Assembly: GCF_964026535.1 (NCBI RefSeq)
Contig: NZ_OZ032153.1
Span: 744,001 to 808,000 of the forward strand
Direction of reading: 5' to 3'
DNA from: Candidatus Tisiphia endosymbiont of Sialis lutaria
GTDB taxonomy: Bacteria > Pseudomonadota > Alphaproteobacteria > Rickettsiales > Rickettsiaceae
DNA length: 64,000 nt
This document shows positions 37,406 to 46,673 of this stretch, in pieces (within the stretch, counting starts at the first letter, position 1; each line of letters begins with the position of its first letter). A program made the translations under genes and the position numbers. The notes under the pieces are model-generated. The model made no database searches. It saw only the letters and a list, made by a program, of their open reading frames with translations, and was not told where the DNA came from.

Positions 37406-39163
37406 TTATTCGTTAATGTGAATTGCACCGTTTTGTAACAGTTTAACTCGATTTTGCAGCTCTTCTTGAGTACCATAAAGAGCTACGGCTCCATCTTGTA
37501 ATACCAATATCTTATCTACCACTGATAATACAGAAGGTCTATGAGAGATAACAACTACAGCAATACCCCTAGCTTTTGCTTGCTTTAAAGAATTTGATAA
37601 GGCTATTTCACCCGCCTCATCAAGATTAGCATTGGGCTCGTCTAAAATAATTAATTTAGGATTACCATAAAATGCTCTAGCAAGACCAACACGTTGTTTT
37701 TGTCCACCAGAGAGATTAGAGCCAGCTGTTCCAATATCCGAATCATAACCATCTGGTAATCTTAAGACCATTTCATGAGCTCCAGCAATTTTAGCTGCCT
37801 CAATTACTTTTTCTGGATCAGCATTTTCAGCCATCCTAGCTATATTCTGTTTTATGCTACCACTAAATAATTCTATCCCTTGTGGCAAATATCCTACATG
37901 CTTACCAAAATCTTCTCTATTCCAGCGATAAATTTCCCCGCTATCAAGTCTAACAGTTCCTGATGCGGCTTTCCATACCCCAACTAGAACTTTAGCTAAA
38001 GTTGACTTACCTGCAGCAGAAGGTCCGATAACTGCTAATACTTCTCCAGGCTGAACAGCAAAAGATACACCCTTTAAAATATATCTTGGTACTGGAGGTT
38101 GTGGCATATATGGAGGGACTGGAAATGAATAATAAATATTTTCTACAGTTAAATGTCCTTCAACATTTGGAATTGGCATTGCTTCTTCTCTTGATTTATA
38201 AGAAGCAAATAACTGATTGATATTTTTATAAGATTTTATGGCACTACTCATACTTTTCCATAACTCAATAGCATTATCGAAAGGAGCTAGAGCCCTCCCA
38301 ACTATAATAGAACTCATAATCATACCACCAGTAGTCATATCTCTTCCTGAAGTACTAACAACCACATAAGCACCAATACCAGTTACAAGCATTTGCATAA
38401 TATTACGAATAAATCTGGAAAAGTTAGAGATAGCACCATTACGATAACTAGCAACGGATTGTTTCTCCAAAGCAGCAATATTAAATTGATGCCAATTTGC
38501 CGTGACATTTTTCATCATCCCCATAGCTTCTACAACTTCTGAATTCCTATTAGCAATATCAGCTTGGGTCATACCCTTTATCGAGAATTCAGTAGCCTCA
38601 CCAAGAGTTCTATTAGTTGCGGCAGCATTAAAGAAAGCTGTAGATACGATAATAATAGCACCAACTAATGTTAAAATCCCAATATATGGGTGAATTAAGA
38701 AAATTACTACTATATAGACAACACTCCAAGGGGCATCAAATAAAGTATTAATACCAGTACTAGTTACAAAAGTTTTTATTGTTTGAAAATCACGAAGTAA
38801 TTGGCTAGCACCAGTATTAGTACGAGTTGCAGCAGCTGAAATAGAGTGACCAAAAATTACAGGAGCAACTGTTTTGTCCAGCCATTCCCCAACTTTAATT
38901 AAAGTGAATGATCTAGCAATTTGTAATAACCCATAAATAAAATAGATTGTACCAATAATAATGGACAACCACATTAATGTCCATATGTTACCACTTCCTA
39001 TAACTCGATCAAGAACTTGTAATGAATAAAGAGGGGTTATCAACATTAATAAGTTAATAACAAACGCGAAACCAAAAACTATCCAAAAAGCAATCTTGCA
39101 CTTTTCAAGAGCACTATTTAGAGGGTTTGCTACTTGAGTTGCTAATGCACTATTATTTTTCAT
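37406..39163 (-). CDS. Type I secretion system permease/ATPase (PrtD family)
   Basis: A 585-residue ABC half-transporter. The N-terminal part has about six membrane helices; the ATPase shows Walker A GPSAAGKST, the signature LSGGQKQRVG, Walker B LIILDEPNANLD and the switch VISHRPS. Size and the short N-terminus without a C39-like domain fit the PrtD/AprD group that exports proteases and RTX-like proteins with a membrane fusion partner, which lies immediately downstream. No obvious RTX substrate gene is next to it. Confidence 0.93.
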   Translation of the reverse strand: MKNNSALATQVANPLNSALEKCKIAFWIVFGFAFVINLLMLITPLYSLQVLDRVIGSGNIWTLMWLSIIIGTIYFIYGLLQIARSFTLIKVGEWLDKTVAPVIFGHSISAAATRTNTGASQLLRDFQTIKTFVTSTGINTLFDAPWSVVYIVVIFLIHPYIGILTLVGAIIIVSTAFFNAAATNRTLGEATEFSIKGMTQADIANRNSEVVEAMGMMKNVTANWHQFNIAALEKQSVASYRNGAISNFSRFIRNIMQMLVTGIGAYVVVSTSGRDMTTGGMIMSSIIVGRALAPFDNAIELWKSMSSAIKSYKNINQLFASYKSREEAMPIPNVEGHLTVENIYYSFPVPPYMPQPPVPRYILKGVSFAVQPGEVLAVIGPSAAGKSTLAKVLVGVWKAASGTVRLDSGEIYRWNREDFGKHVGYLPQGIELFSGSIKQNIARMAENADPEKVIEAAKIAGAHEMVLRLPDGYDSDIGTAGSNLSGGQKQRVGLARAFYGNPKLIILDEPNANLDEAGEIALSNSLKQAKARGIAVVVISHRPSVLSVVDKILVLQDGAVALYGTQEELQNRVKLLQNGAIHINE

Positions 39164-39524
39164 ATTACCATTATTATATCATATTATTTTACTATATAGT
39201 TAGTAAAAATTATATTTTTTGCAATATTTACTAAACTCAAATTATATATACAATAAATAATATATACAACTTCTTTATTAAACTTAGGCTCTGTCAAAAA
39301 AATTTAGATGACTATTTCTATCTAACAAATCTTTATCTTGACAATTAAAACAGCCCCATACTTTACTAAATAAAGTATATGTTGAATAGTTAATATATCA
39401 ATTTTTTTTAGGATTTCAACTATCTCAGTACATAAATTAAAAATTGCCTGAAAATCTAGGAGATTGCTCGAAGGAAATTTGAATATATCCGAGTCACAAC
39501 ATCTATCTTTAAACGTAAAGTTTA

Positions 39525-39794
39525 TCATTCCCGCATAGGCGGGAATCTTTAGACCCCACAACTGTTGAAAGTTAGAAGAGGAAGCGGTTTTAGACCGGAT
39601 AGTTTAGAAGTCGTATGTGGTCAACGTCATTGCGAGAAAGACCGTAGGTCGACGAAGCAATCCACAAAAGTAACCAAAGATGGATTGCCACGACCACTAC
39701 GTGGTCTCGCAATGACAGAAAACCTATCTAAAACCCGCTTTACCTTCTAACTTTCAACAGTTGTGCTTTAGACCCCGCACTGAAGCAGGGGTGA
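39525..39794. repeat. Family E repeat interrupted by a CACAACTG-ended element
   Basis: The left part, TCATTCCCGCATAGGCGGG, and the right part, CGCACTGAAGCAGGGGTG, form a family E palindrome. The inserted element at 39557-39765 duplicates CTTTAGACCC on both sides. The preceding 39164-39524 is A+T-rich and shows no convincing gene. Confidence 0.85.
39557..39765. mobile_element. Complete core-bearing MITE with CACAACTG ends and 10-bp target duplication
   Basis: A 209-bp palindrome with ends CACAACTGTTGAAAGTTAG on the left and CTTTCAACAGTTGTG on the right. It contains GTCATTGCGAGAAAGACC, GACGAAGCAATCCA, GGATTGCCACGACC and CTCGCAATGAC. CTTTAGACCC is repeated exactly at 39547-39556 and 39766-39775. 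This is direct evidence for insertion by a transposition-like event. Confidence 0.88.
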
Positions 39795-39857
39795 AACAAG
39801 TCAAGCAAGAACGCCATCCTGTTCGCGAGACAAATGGATAGACGCTATTCGGATTAG

Positions 39858-40121
39858 CTATAGATTTTTACCTTTGTCTGGAGATAAAATATCTATAGGC
39901 ACAGGATCACATCCGCCATGACAAAAAGGATTGCATCTGACTATTCTCTTAATAAATAACCATAATCCTTTAATATTACCATGTATCATTATTGCTGACT
40001 TAGCATATTCTGAACATGACGGATAAAAACGACAATTGACCCCAACTAGGGGAGATATAAAAAATTGATAAAACCAAATAAATATAAGTAATAAATTAAA
40101 GCGACGTTTTATTTTGAGCAT
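39858..40121 (-). CDS. yidD: Membrane protein insertion efficiency factor YidD
   Basis: An 87-residue protein with the family signature [18 protein letters not shown] and the later [13 protein letters not shown], and an N-terminal amphipathic or membrane helix ([18 protein letters not shown]). Length is normal. It assists membrane protein insertion with YidC. In many bacteria yidD lies between rnpA and yidC; here it is alone, far from rnpA. Confidence 0.95.
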   Translation of the reverse strand: MLKIKRRFNLLLIFIWFYQFFISPLVGVNCRFYPSCSEYAKSAIMIHGNIKGLWLFIKRIVRCNPFCHGGCDPVPIDILSPDKGKNL

Positions 40122-40191
40122 ATTTACCTAGCAAAGTATGTTATAGCTAACCGGATTTAACCCATAGCAAACTGATATTATTGCACATAAG

Positions 40192-40358
40192 CGTTAGTTT
40201 AAGAAAACAATAATTGAGAAATCGTCATTGCGAGGAGACCGTAAGGTCGACGAAGCAATTCACATTCATTAGATTGCTTCGTCGCTACTAAAGTAGCTTC
40301 TCGCAATGACGCCAAGCTATTTTCTATATGACTTTTAAATGCCATGCGTAAAGTGAGT
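40192..40358. repeat. Chimeric core repeat (TTTAAGAAAAC left arm, CTTACGCAT-type right arm)
   Basis: The left arm CGTTAGTTTAAGAAAACAAT is the type at 26566, and the right arm (AGCTATTTTCTATATGAC, ATGCGTAAAGTGAGT) is the type at 24241 and 28303. The core contains GTCATTGCGAGGAGACC and CTCGCAATGACG. Confidence 0.85.
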
Positions 40359-40376
40359 TAAACTGATGCCTATGCG

Positions 40377-41102
40377 TTATTGCGAGCTATAAGCTCTATC
40401 TTTTAATAAATCAGCTATTACCTGATAAGATTTAATAGCTTTTTCTGGATCGCTGGCAATCATTTCTGCCCCAAGTTTCTCATTATTATTCATATTCCAT
40501 AAACGACAATTATCAGGGCTGATTTCATCTGCCAACATTACCATAAAGTCTTCACCATTAAACACTCTACCAAATTCGAGCCTGCATTCAACAAGTCTTA
40601 TACCAATACCTGCAAATAGTCCACTTAAAAAATCATGGGTTCTGATGGCTTGATGCTTCACTTCATCAATTTCTTGCTTATTTAACCAACCAAAATTCAG
40701 TATTTGATGCTCATTAATTATAGGATGCTTTAATTCTCTGCTTCTAACTCTAAAATCGATAATTGGGTGATCGAATACATATCCTTCTTCCATAGAGAAA
40801 TCTTTTACAAACCTGCCACATGCTACTGTAGAAATCGATATTTGAATGGGGAAAATATCCACAGATTGTATTAATTGTTCACGCATATTCATTTTTTCAA
40901 TTAGGTGATTCTCTATCCCCACCATATCAAGCTTACTCATTATAAAGGATGAAATATTATTATTCAGTACTCCTTTACCTGAAATATCAAAAATCTCACC
41001 ATTTTCTAAGGTAATTTTGTCAGTAAAGGACATAATAAAAGCAAAATCTTCTTGTGACTGATAAAGCGCTTTACTTGAACCTTGATATAATTTTTGTTTC
41101 AT
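40377..41102 (-). CDS. purC: SAICAR synthetase-like protein PurC (divergent)
   Basis: A 241-residue protein of the length and order of PurC: KQKLYQGSSKALYQ at the start, the SGKGVLNNNISSFIM stretch, EEGYVFDHPIIDFRVRSREL, RLVECRLEFGRVFNGE and LADEISPDNCRLWN. The usual RNIAAGS-type substrate loop reads STVACGRFVKDFS here, so binding may be altered. No other purine-synthesis gene is in the window; Rickettsia are known to carry such a lone purC although they import purines, so its actual substrate is uncertain. The start has no strong ribosome site. Confidence 0.87.
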   Translation of the reverse strand: MKQKLYQGSSKALYQSQEDFAFIMSFTDKITLENGEIFDISGKGVLNNNISSFIMSKLDMVGIENHLIEKMNMREQLIQSVDIFPIQISISTVACGRFVKDFSMEEGYVFDHPIIDFRVRSRELKHPIINEHQILNFGWLNKQEIDEVKHQAIRTHDFLSGLFAGIGIRLVECRLEFGRVFNGEDFMVMLADEISPDNCRLWNMNNNEKLGAEMIASDPEKAIKSYQVIADLLKDRAYSSQ

Positions 41103-41115
41103 TGGAAAAATAATG

Positions 41116-41763
41116 TCAAAAAAAGAGATTAAATAAATATTTTATGCTAATCCAGCTAGCAGCAATTGCTATAACAGCTATAATAAGACCAACTATAGAG
41201 ACTATAAACCCCAAAAATATAGTTAATCCATCTCGATTTAAAAGACCTAATGTCATTATAGTAATACCAAGTGCAGGCACAGCATTGGTTAAAGGTAAAG
41301 GTATTGATATGGTAATAGCACAAATCAACGATATTAAACCAATAAATTGTTCGCAATATATAGAAGATGCAAAACTATATCTTGGTCGTATATATTTTTC
41401 TACCAATTTAATTTTTGGCACAATCTTGTTACTTATATTGATAAGTATATCATTGCTAATTTGATAATTGTTAATTTTAGATGGTAAAAAAACCTGTCTA
41501 AAACCAAGCAACATCTGCATAGATAAAATGATTAATGGTATCCCTACTATAGTAGTAAAACCCGGAGGATACGGTAGAGGAATGGCAATTGGTATGGCAA
41601 AGAAAAGCATCATTAATAGAAGACCATTTTCATGAAAGTCAATTAACAATTCACTGATTTTTGTCTTTTTTTTCTTTTCTTTTTGTCCTAGTTTGCAAAA
41701 AATACTAGATACCTTGGCTCTATCTAGTTGTTTATTTTTTGCAGTAATATTAAACATATTCAC
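41116..41763 (-). CDS. ExoD-like membrane protein
   Basis: A 215-residue protein with four or five hydrophobic segments. The start ISELLIDFHENGLLLMMLFFA followed by PIAIPLPYPPGFTTIVGIPL is the ExoD family pattern, with a second copy of similar character (ITISIPLPLTNAVPALGITIM). ExoD was first tied to exopolysaccharide production in rhizobia; no reaction is known. purC follows 13 bases downstream, so they may be co-transcribed. Confidence 0.82.
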   Translation of the reverse strand: MNMFNITAKNKQLDRAKVSSIFCKLGQKEKKKKTKISELLIDFHENGLLLMMLFFAIPIAIPLPYPPGFTTIVGIPLIILSMQMLLGFRQVFLPSKINNYQISNDILINISNKIVPKIKLVEKYIRPRYSFASSIYCEQFIGLISLICAITISIPLPLTNAVPALGITIMTLGLLNRDGLTIFLGFIVSIVGLIIAVIAIAASWISIKYLFNLFF

Positions 41764-41808
41764 TTAAATTTTTTGTAAGTTATACTATAATTTTAGATTA
41801 TTAAGAAA

Positions 41809-41883
41809 TATAGTCAATTGATGAGAAATTGGGGACGTCGTCCCTCATCGCTTCTAGCCCCAAATTCTCATGAATTGACTATA
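41809..41883. repeat. Family A palindrome, short form (75 bp)
   Basis: TATAGTCAATTGATGAGAAA to GAATTGACTATA with GACGTCGTCCCTCATCGC between. Its middle lacks the TATTACTTATAGG segment of the long form. Confidence 0.88.
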
Positions 41884-42070
41884 ATCCCATCAATGGTTTT
41901 CCTAAATTCTGAAAAGCTATAGCTGAAATGTAACACAATTGGAATAGATTTAGCAAAGAATATTTTTTATAATTATCAAGCTTTGCAGAGATGCAAAAAA
42001 TGATAAAATATGCTATTCTAAAGAAAGCCTAAACATTGGTGCTATGAATTAACTATACTCTTATCCTTAG

Positions 42071-42092
42071 ATAATTAGTATATACTAATTAT
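42071..42092. promoter_or_regulatory. Perfect 22-bp palindrome
   Basis: ATAATTAGTAT followed directly by ATACTAATTAT is a perfect dyad in the featureless stretch 41884-42173. It could bind a dimeric regulator; a match by chance in A+T-rich DNA is also possible. Confidence 0.35.
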
Positions 42093-42173
42093 GATATGCA
42101 CTAAGTATTTTATGAAAAATATTTTTATTATTTTTATTCAGGTATTTTCTATTACTTAGTTAGAAGGTAAATT

Positions 42174-42264
42174 GTCATTCTCGCCCACTATTGTTATTCT
42201 CGCGTAGGCGGGAATCTAGACCCCTGCTTTCGCAGGGGTGACATTAAGTCAAGCAGGTATGACA
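42174..42264. repeat. Family E repeat
   Basis: GTCATTCTCGCCCACTATT, then TTATTCTCGCGTAGGCGGG and CTGCTTTCGCAGGGGTGACA. The left end is duplicated in part. A copy interrupted by another element is at 39525-39794. Confidence 0.75.
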
Positions 42265-42375
42265 TAAAACAGGATCAACTAATATTCGCAATAAAAATTA
42301 AAAAAAATGACTAACAGCTATTAGTGCAAAGAAAATTTTTAGTATAATAATCATACAAGAATTAATGAGATTTTT

Positions 42376-42828
42376 ATGATTACACTACTTGCTTCAATAA
42401 CGGGCTTTATTAGCTCAATTATTCCAGAAATTTTAAAAATTCTAAAGGATCAAAATGATAAAAAACATGAGCTTAATCTTTTAGATCGGCAAATTGAAAG
42501 CCATAAATTAGGGAATACCAAACTGCTCTCAGAGCTTAACACTTCCAAAGACATTGCGGAGAATAATACTTTATATTCAACATATAAATCAGGCATTAAT
42601 TGGGTTGATGCCTTAAATGGTTCAGTTCGCCCTGTTTTGGCATATAGTTTTTTTATTATGTATGCCTATGTCAAATATGTGCAATATAAAACTATACAAA
42701 GTACGGCAATCCTTGTGGAATATCTTGATGTTTTATGGAATATAGACGATCAGGCTATTTTTGCTGGCATTATTAGCTTCTATTTCGGACAGCGTATGTT
42801 TAATAAATTATGGAAACGTAAAATGTAA
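42376..42828 (+). CDS. Holin of the GTA 3-TM type
   Basis: A 150-residue small membrane protein. An amphipathic start (LLASITGFISSIIPEILKIL) is followed by a charged helical stretch and then two hydrophobic segments: VRPVLAYSFFIMYAYVKYVQ and AIFAGIISFYFGQRMF. The pairing of WVDALNGSVRPVLAY with DQAIFAGIISFYFG fits the holin family associated with gene transfer agents and phages. In those systems it lets endolysin reach the wall. No capsid, tail or endolysin gene lies near, so it is an orphan phage-type gene; its present role is unknown. Confidence 0.75.
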   Translation: MITLLASITGFISSIIPEILKILKDQNDKKHELNLLDRQIESHKLGNTKLLSELNTSKDIAENNTLYSTYKSGINWVDALNGSVRPVLAYSFFIMYAYVKYVQYKTIQSTAILVEYLDVLWNIDDQAIFAGIISFYFGQRMFNKLWKRKM

Positions 42829-42908
42829 TGCAACATATTATTTGTATATTGTGACATAATATGCTACAATACTGCCTAAGAATTTTATTTAATTAAAAGA
42901 TTAGATAT

Positions 42909-44099
42909 ATGCTAAAAAGAATCGTTTGGAGTATTTTCTTTGTTCTAATTATATACCCAATTATACTTTCATGCTTGGTTGTAAAATACTATGCTAGCTA
43001 TAAGATAGGTCTATTTGAGATAAGTTTGTTCATAGCTGGCTATTACGGCTCTAATATTGCTGTTGGTGTTGGATTGCATCGTCTATGGTCGCATCATGCC
43101 TTTAAAACAAATAAGGTGGTGGAGTTTATTCTTGTTATGATGTCAGCCGCTACTTTCCAAGGACCAGTTTTATCTTGGGCATCAAATCATTATAAGCATC
43201 ATACTTATACTGATAAAGATCAAGATCCGCATAGCCCATTAAAGTTTGAGAATAGAATTTTAGGGTTTTTATGGTCACATATTGGATGGATGATAATTGA
43301 TGGAAGCTATAAGTCCATTGACCGAGTTACTATGGTTAAACTTGGTAAAAATAAATTGCTGAGATGGCAATTAAAGCGTTATTGGCAAATTTCTCTATTT
43401 ATGAACACTATAGTACCCGCATTAATAGGTTATTTGATTGGTGGTACTATCATCTCTGCCTATGCTGGGTTCTTGTTTATTGGTATGGGTAGAGCATTAC
43501 AACAACATGCGACTTTTTGCGTTAATTCTCTATGTCATTTTGTTGGTAGCAAGAAATATTACAAAGGTACTGCCGGGGATATTTGGTGGATGGCATTATT
43601 CTTATTAGGTGAAAATTGGCATAATTTCCATCATGCATTCCCATCAGATTACCGTAATGGTGCTAAATGGTATCATTTTGATGTCCATAAATGGATAATA
43701 TATGTGATGAGTAAATTAGGGCTGGCTTGGAATTTAGAAGTTACTCCTGAAGTTAGGATACAAGCGAAGGTGAATGAGACTAGTAAGTACCTAATAGAGG
43801 GAAGAAAGCAACAATTAAGTTTACTGCAAGATAAAATTAATCAGTTGGGAGAAAGAATATATGTAAAACTTAACGAGCTTGAAAATTCTTCTATATCGAT
43901 TAAAGTGCAATTACAAAAATCATTTATAGAAATTCAGGAATCACTGAAAAAGCTTGCTGAACAACTACATTCATCAATTCAGTTAACAGAAGAGTCGTCA
44001 GAGCGATTACTAAAAATTGCTAGTAAAAAAATTAAAGATCGTGAGATGGCAATTTATAGGTTATATAATGAACTAGATAGGAAATATGTTAGGAACTAG
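42909..44099 (+). CDS. Fatty acid (acyl-CoA/acyl-ACP type) desaturase
   Basis: A 396-residue membrane protein with the three His boxes of front-end diiron desaturases: HRLWSHHAF at residue 57, [10 protein letters not shown] at about 93 and [10 protein letters not shown] at about 235. The fold resembles the stearoyl-CoA delta-9 desaturase group, so it should introduce a double bond into membrane fatty acids with oxygen and an electron donor. Residues from about 285 form a coiled-coil tail ([32 protein letters not shown]) of 110 residues, which ordinary desaturases lack. xseB follows 35 bases after the stop. Confidence 0.92.
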   Translation: MLKRIVWSIFFVLIIYPIILSCLVVKYYASYKIGLFEISLFIAGYYGSNIAVGVGLHRLWSHHAFKTNKVVEFILVMMSAATFQGPVLSWASNHYKHHTYTDKDQDPHSPLKFENRILGFLWSHIGWMIIDGSYKSIDRVTMVKLGKNKLLRWQLKRYWQISLFMNTIVPALIGYLIGGTIISAYAGFLFIGMGRALQQHATFCVNSLCHFVGSKKYYKGTAGDIWWMALFLLGENWHNFHHAFPSDYRNGAKWYHFDVHKWIIYVMSKLGLAWNLEVTPEVRIQAKVNETSKYLIEGRKQQLSLLQDKINQLGERIYVKLNELENSSISIKVQLQKSFIEIQESLKKLAEQLHSSIQLTEESSERLLKIASKKIKDREMAIYRLYNELDRKYVRN

Positions 44100-44134
44100 A
44101 TAAAATTGAAACAACAAATAATAATAGAGGGGCG

Positions 44135-44374
44135 ATGCCAGACTTGACATCTATTGAAAATATGAGCTTTGAATCTGCCTTAGCAGAATTAAAAGAAATT
44201 GTAAAAAAAATTGATACTGGTGAGGAAAGCTTAGATTCATCGATTAGTAGCTTTGAAAGAGGGGTGTTACTAAAAGAACACTGTGAAAAAAAGCTACAGG
44301 CGGCTAGATTGAAGATTGAAAAAATCACTAAGCAAGCAGATTCGGCTATTATTATAGAAAAGATAGAGCTATAG
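44135..44374 (+). CDS. xseB: Exodeoxyribonuclease VII small subunit
   Basis: A 79-residue acidic protein with the family stretch [38 protein letters not shown] and AARLKIEKI. It wraps around the large subunit XseA, whose gene is 5 kb downstream on the same strand, not adjacent. ATG at 44135 is preceded by GAGGGG. Size is normal. Confidence 0.94.
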   Translation: MPDLTSIENMSFESALAELKEIVKKIDTGEESLDSSISSFERGVLLKEHCEKKLQAARLKIEKITKQADSAIIIEKIEL

Positions 44375-44398
44375 TTTATAGTACCTAAGTATTATAAA

Positions 44399-44895
44399 CA
44401 GCATAAAAACGTCATTGCGAGCTGATGTATCCCCACGAAATTGTTGCAAAATAGCAAGAATTGATAGAATATCATCATTATTTAATGATGATAGAGATAG
44501 TAGGTTATGGATGTAAAAACAATATTAAATCGAAGTAATAAAAGAACATTGTCCTTTTATACATAATAATCGTTTAAATGCGTTACTTGATGTTGCAAGA
44601 GGCTTGACAGTAAAAGATAAAAAGATTTATTCGTATTTTATCCTTGGGAAATTTATTATTGAATTTAATTATTTGCATACCATAAAACCATTGCTAGAAC
44701 CCCTGGCATCTATTATAAAGACGGAGCTTTGTCGTGCTTAATTTCGTGGGGATACATCAGATTGCGAGGAGCCACTTTAGTGGCGACGAAGCAATCCAAA
44801 AATGTGGATTGCCACGACCACTACGTGATCTCGCAATGACCTCTTGTACTTTTCTGTAATTTTTAAATTGCCACGGAGTTATGCGTAAGGTAAGT
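44399..44895. repeat. Chimeric core repeat split by an IS-derived insertion
   Basis: The left arm CAGCATAAAAACGTCATTGC is the arm at 33597; after the insertion the right arm (TTTTTAAATTGCCACGG, ATGCGTAAGGTAAGT) is that of 28303-28502. The IS-derived element at 44422-44760 splits the core. The gap up to kdsD also holds a half family A copy. Confidence 0.83.
44422..44760 (+). mobile_element. Internally deleted IS4/IS10-like element (copy 2, 339 bp)
   Basis: Perfect-looking ends CTGATGTATCCCCACGAAAT and ATTTCGTGGGGATACATCAG, flanked by 8-bp duplications ATTGCGAG at 44414-44421 and 44761-44768. The interior keeps a different piece of the transposase from copy 1: HCPFIHNNRLNALLDVARGL, an N-terminal segment of IS10/IS4 transposases, joined to TVKDKKIYSY and IIEFNYLH from the C-terminus. 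The start (MDVKTILN) is out of frame with the rest, so no protein is made. Confidence 0.87.
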
Positions 44896-44947
44896 AATAG
44901 GCAAGGATTGAGCAACGACGTCACCAACTTCTCATCAATTAACTATA
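44896..44947. repeat. Family A palindrome, right half only
   Basis: AATAGGCAAGGATTGAGC to CTTCTCATCAATTAACTATA. The left half is missing, replaced by the end of the chimeric core repeat. Confidence 0.75.
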
Positions 44948-45051
44948 TTCTAATTTTCAACAATTGTGGTCTTATAACATCTTCGCTAATAGACACCAGT
45001 TTGCTGTGAATAAATACAATCGGGTTAGTTATATAATTTGTTGGAGTTAAA

Positions 45052-46008
45052 TTGAAAATGCACTATCATCGTGACGTTGCTAAAAGAGTTATATTAAAAG
45101 AATCTGCCGCACTAATTGAATTATCTAATAACATTCCAAGTAGCTTTGATAATGTAGTAGATCATATAATTAATTGTAAAGGTAGAATTATTTTAACTGG
45201 TATAGGAAAAAGTGGTTATATAGCCCATAAGATAGCAGCAAGTTTTGCTTCTACTGGTACGGCTGCTTTTTATTTGCACCCAGCTGAGGCTAGCCATGGC
45301 GATCTTGGAATGGTAACTGAAAGTGACTTAGTTTTCATGTTATCTAATTCAGGAGAGACCAAAGAATTATTTGATATAATGAAATATTGTAAGCGATTTT
45401 CTATAAAGATAGTTGCCATGACTATGAACGTCAACTCTACTATAGCAACCAATAGCGATTTTTTATTATTAATACCACGAATTAATGAAGCCTCTTATAT
45501 AGCCGCTCCGACAACCTCTGCAATAATGATGTTATCCCTTGGAGATGCACTCACCACTTCTGTACATGAAGCTCGAGGTTTTTCTGAAGATGATTTTCGA
45601 CTATATCATCCTGGAGGAAAGATTGGAGCTAATCTTATCAAGGTGGAAAGTTTAATGAGGGTAAAAGATCAGTTGCCATTAGTATATGTCGATACTTCAT
45701 TTACGGATACTATATTAGTTATGAACCAAAAAAGCCTTGGATGTGCGATAGTAGTAAATAAAGATTTGAGTTTGGTTGGTATTATAACAGATGGAGATTT
45801 GCGTAGACATATTAATGATCAAATAAATATGAAATATGCACGTGATGTAATGACTGCTAACCCACAACAAATTTCTTCCTCGAAATTAGCGGGAGAGGCT
45901 TTAGGAATGATGAATAGTAAATCAATTACTAGTATACCGGTAACTGAAAATAATATAGTTATTGGTATTGTTCATATCCATGACTTACTTCGGGCAGGAA
46001 TTAGTTGA
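45052..46008 (+). CDS. kdsD: Arabinose-5-phosphate isomerase KdsD
   Basis: A 318-residue protein of normal length that makes D-arabinose 5-phosphate for Kdo, the inner-core sugar of lipopolysaccharide. Residues about 25-165 are a sugar isomerase (SIS) domain: GIGKSGYIAHKIAASFASTG, HGDLGMV and SNSGETKEL. Two CBS modules follow (LGCAIVVNKDLSLVGIITDG and SITSIPVTENNIVIGIVHIH). The frame starts at a TTG with a good GGAG site; an ATG two codons later is possible. lptC overlaps the stop by 4 bases, so the gene heads a kdsD-lptC-lptA-lptB operon. Confidence 0.95.
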   Translation: MKMHYHRDVAKRVILKESAALIELSNNIPSSFDNVVDHIINCKGRIILTGIGKSGYIAHKIAASFASTGTAAFYLHPAEASHGDLGMVTESDLVFMLSNSGETKELFDIMKYCKRFSIKIVAMTMNVNSTIATNSDFLLLIPRINEASYIAAPTTSAIMMLSLGDALTTSVHEARGFSEDDFRLYHPGGKIGANLIKVESLMRVKDQLPLVYVDTSFTDTILVMNQKSLGCAIVVNKDLSLVGIITDGDLRRHINDQINMKYARDVMTANPQQISSSKLAGEALGMMNSKSITSIPVTENNIVIGIVHIHDLLRAGIS

Positions 46009-46673
46009 TGAATGTCCATGATAATGTTGGTAGTATTATGGTTAAAATTCCCTTCATAGATAAAAATAGTAGTGCTATCATTTTATCTTATAGACGTTTA
46101 ATTAATCTATCAAAAATCTTATCTTTTTTAGGTCTAGCACTAACCTTATACTTAATTTATATCAATTTTAATCCCATTAATAATAATTTAGAATCAATTG
46201 AAAATAATACCGAAAATAGTGCTTTTGCTCCAAATGATAAAACAAATTATGAAATAAAAATTTTAAATTCAACTTTCAAGGGTTTAAATAAAGACTTAAA
46301 TCCTTACCAAGTTAATGCTGTGCAAGCATTTAGGACTTTAGATAATAAATATGCATTAGAAGAAATTAACGCTAAATATAAAATAAATGGTAATAACCTA
46401 TTAGTGATCAATGCAAAAAATGGTATATTGAATGAGAATAGTCATATGTTAGAATTAACAGAGGATGTCCAATTTTTTTTAGGGGAAGGCATATTAAAAG
46501 CACAAAAAGCCCAACTAAATCTACTAAATAGAGAAGCATTTGGTAAAATGGGCGTGATATTGTTCTATAAAAATTGTGAAATTACTTCTAATAAATTTAG
46601 TTCTACAAATGATAATAATATTATAAATTTCAAAGGTAGCGTATCAACGATTATTGATGTATCAGATTTTTAG
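46005..46673 (+). CDS. lptC: LPS export periplasmic protein LptC
   Basis: A 222-residue bitopic inner-membrane protein. A single hydrophobic helix (residues about 38-53, LSFLGLALTLYLIYI) precedes a periplasmic beta-jellyroll (FRTLDNKYALEEINAKYK, GNNLLVINAKNGILNENSHM, AQLNLLNREAFGKMGV). It receives lipopolysaccharide from the LptBFG transporter and passes it to LptA. Sequence similarity is low in this family; the position between kdsD and lptA decides the assignment. It overlaps both neighbours by a few bases. Confidence 0.88.
   Translation: MMNVHDNVGSIMVKIPFIDKNSSAIILSYRRLINLSKILSFLGLALTLYLIYINFNPINNNLESIENNTENSAFAPNDKTNYEIKILNSTFKGLNKDLNPYQVNAVQAFRTLDNKYALEEINAKYKINGNNLLVINAKNGILNENSHMLELTEDVQFFLGEGILKAQKAQLNLLNREAFGKMGVILFYKNCEITSNKFSSTNDNNIINFKGSVSTIIDVSDF

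Noticed and set aside
36086-38693. Plus-strand frames opposite the type I secretion genes
   Set aside because: Hydrophobic-looking translations arise from the antisense of coding helices; no start signals or motifs.
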